From Fremontodendron californicum (Eukaryota; Streptophyta; Magnoliopsida; Malvales; Malvaceae), in contig JAULJL010000015.1 in NCBI GenBank assembly GCA_030761205.1, forward strand, positions 11,227,501 to 11,291,500: a DNA stretch of 64,000 bases, written 5' to 3'. A model generated the notes under the pieces. It was not told where the DNA came from, did no database searches, and saw only the letters and a list, made by a program, of their open reading frames with translations. A program made the position numbers and the translations under genes. Positions 63,841-64,000 of this stretch are shown piece by piece; the first letter of the stretch is position 1, and each line of letters starts with the position of its first letter.

Positions 63841-64000
63841 GGTTTAATTGGGAAACAAAAGCCTGTTTGATCCAATATGGTATTTAAAATTGATGATTTA
63901 TTGAATTGTTAAAAACTGAATATAAACGATAAGAATTGTTTTTAAGGTTTCTTTTTTTTTTTTTTTTAATTTGAAAGTAGAGATTTTAACTTCTTAATTT

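Overview
The window is eukaryotic nuclear DNA from a flowering plant, almost certainly a eudicot. It is AT-rich, its genes are split by GT-AG introns, and plant-specific families are present: GH9 endoglucanase, NRT1/PTR (NPF) transporter, PPi-dependent phosphofructokinase beta, PUX-type UBX protein, GRF and plant mobile domain. Plant transposon classes fill the space between genes. The species cannot be named from sequence alone.

Layout. 1-11,700: most of a large LTR retrotransposon with 3.1-kb LTRs and no recognisable gag-pol (LARD-like), cut at its left end by the window. 11.8-13.4 kb: a dead Ty1/copia fragment and an older degraded LTR of the same family as the big element. 13.4-25.3 kb: gene-poor AT-rich DNA with short dispersed repeats, a LINE tail and a small MITE. 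25,363-29,983: a Mutator-like element with a 9-bp target duplication, stacked-hairpin terminal inverted repeats, and one four-exon plant mobile domain (MAIN/MAIL-type) gene carrying an in-frame stop. 31,267-39,082: a five-exon GH9 endoglucanase gene whose second intron holds a very young 3-kb TR-GAG retrotransposon with apparently identical LTRs. 39-47 kb: repeats, a dead L1-type LINE with a nested MITE, and a tRNA-derived SINE. 47,132-49,951: a five-exon NPF transporter gene. 52,039-59,019: a complete 16-exon PFP beta-subunit gene whose introns carry three hAT-type MITEs. 59-64 kb: a second stacked-hairpin terminus abutting a captured, broken GRF gene fragment (Pack-MULE-like), a TRIM-like element, a 5'-truncated PUX-type UBX gene, and two MITEs, the second nested in an older repeat.

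Three host genes look intact: the endoglucanase (cell-wall glucan hydrolysis), the NPF transporter (proton-coupled nitrate or peptide-type uptake) and PFP-beta (reversible cytosolic glycolysis). They are neighbours, not a pathway. The most unusual material is mobile: the PMD-carrying Mutator-like element, the matching hairpin-array terminus beside the GRF fragment, and the recent TR-GAG insertion. Exon coordinates were derived by hand from splice signals, reading-phase continuity and family knowledge; no alignments or database searches were run.
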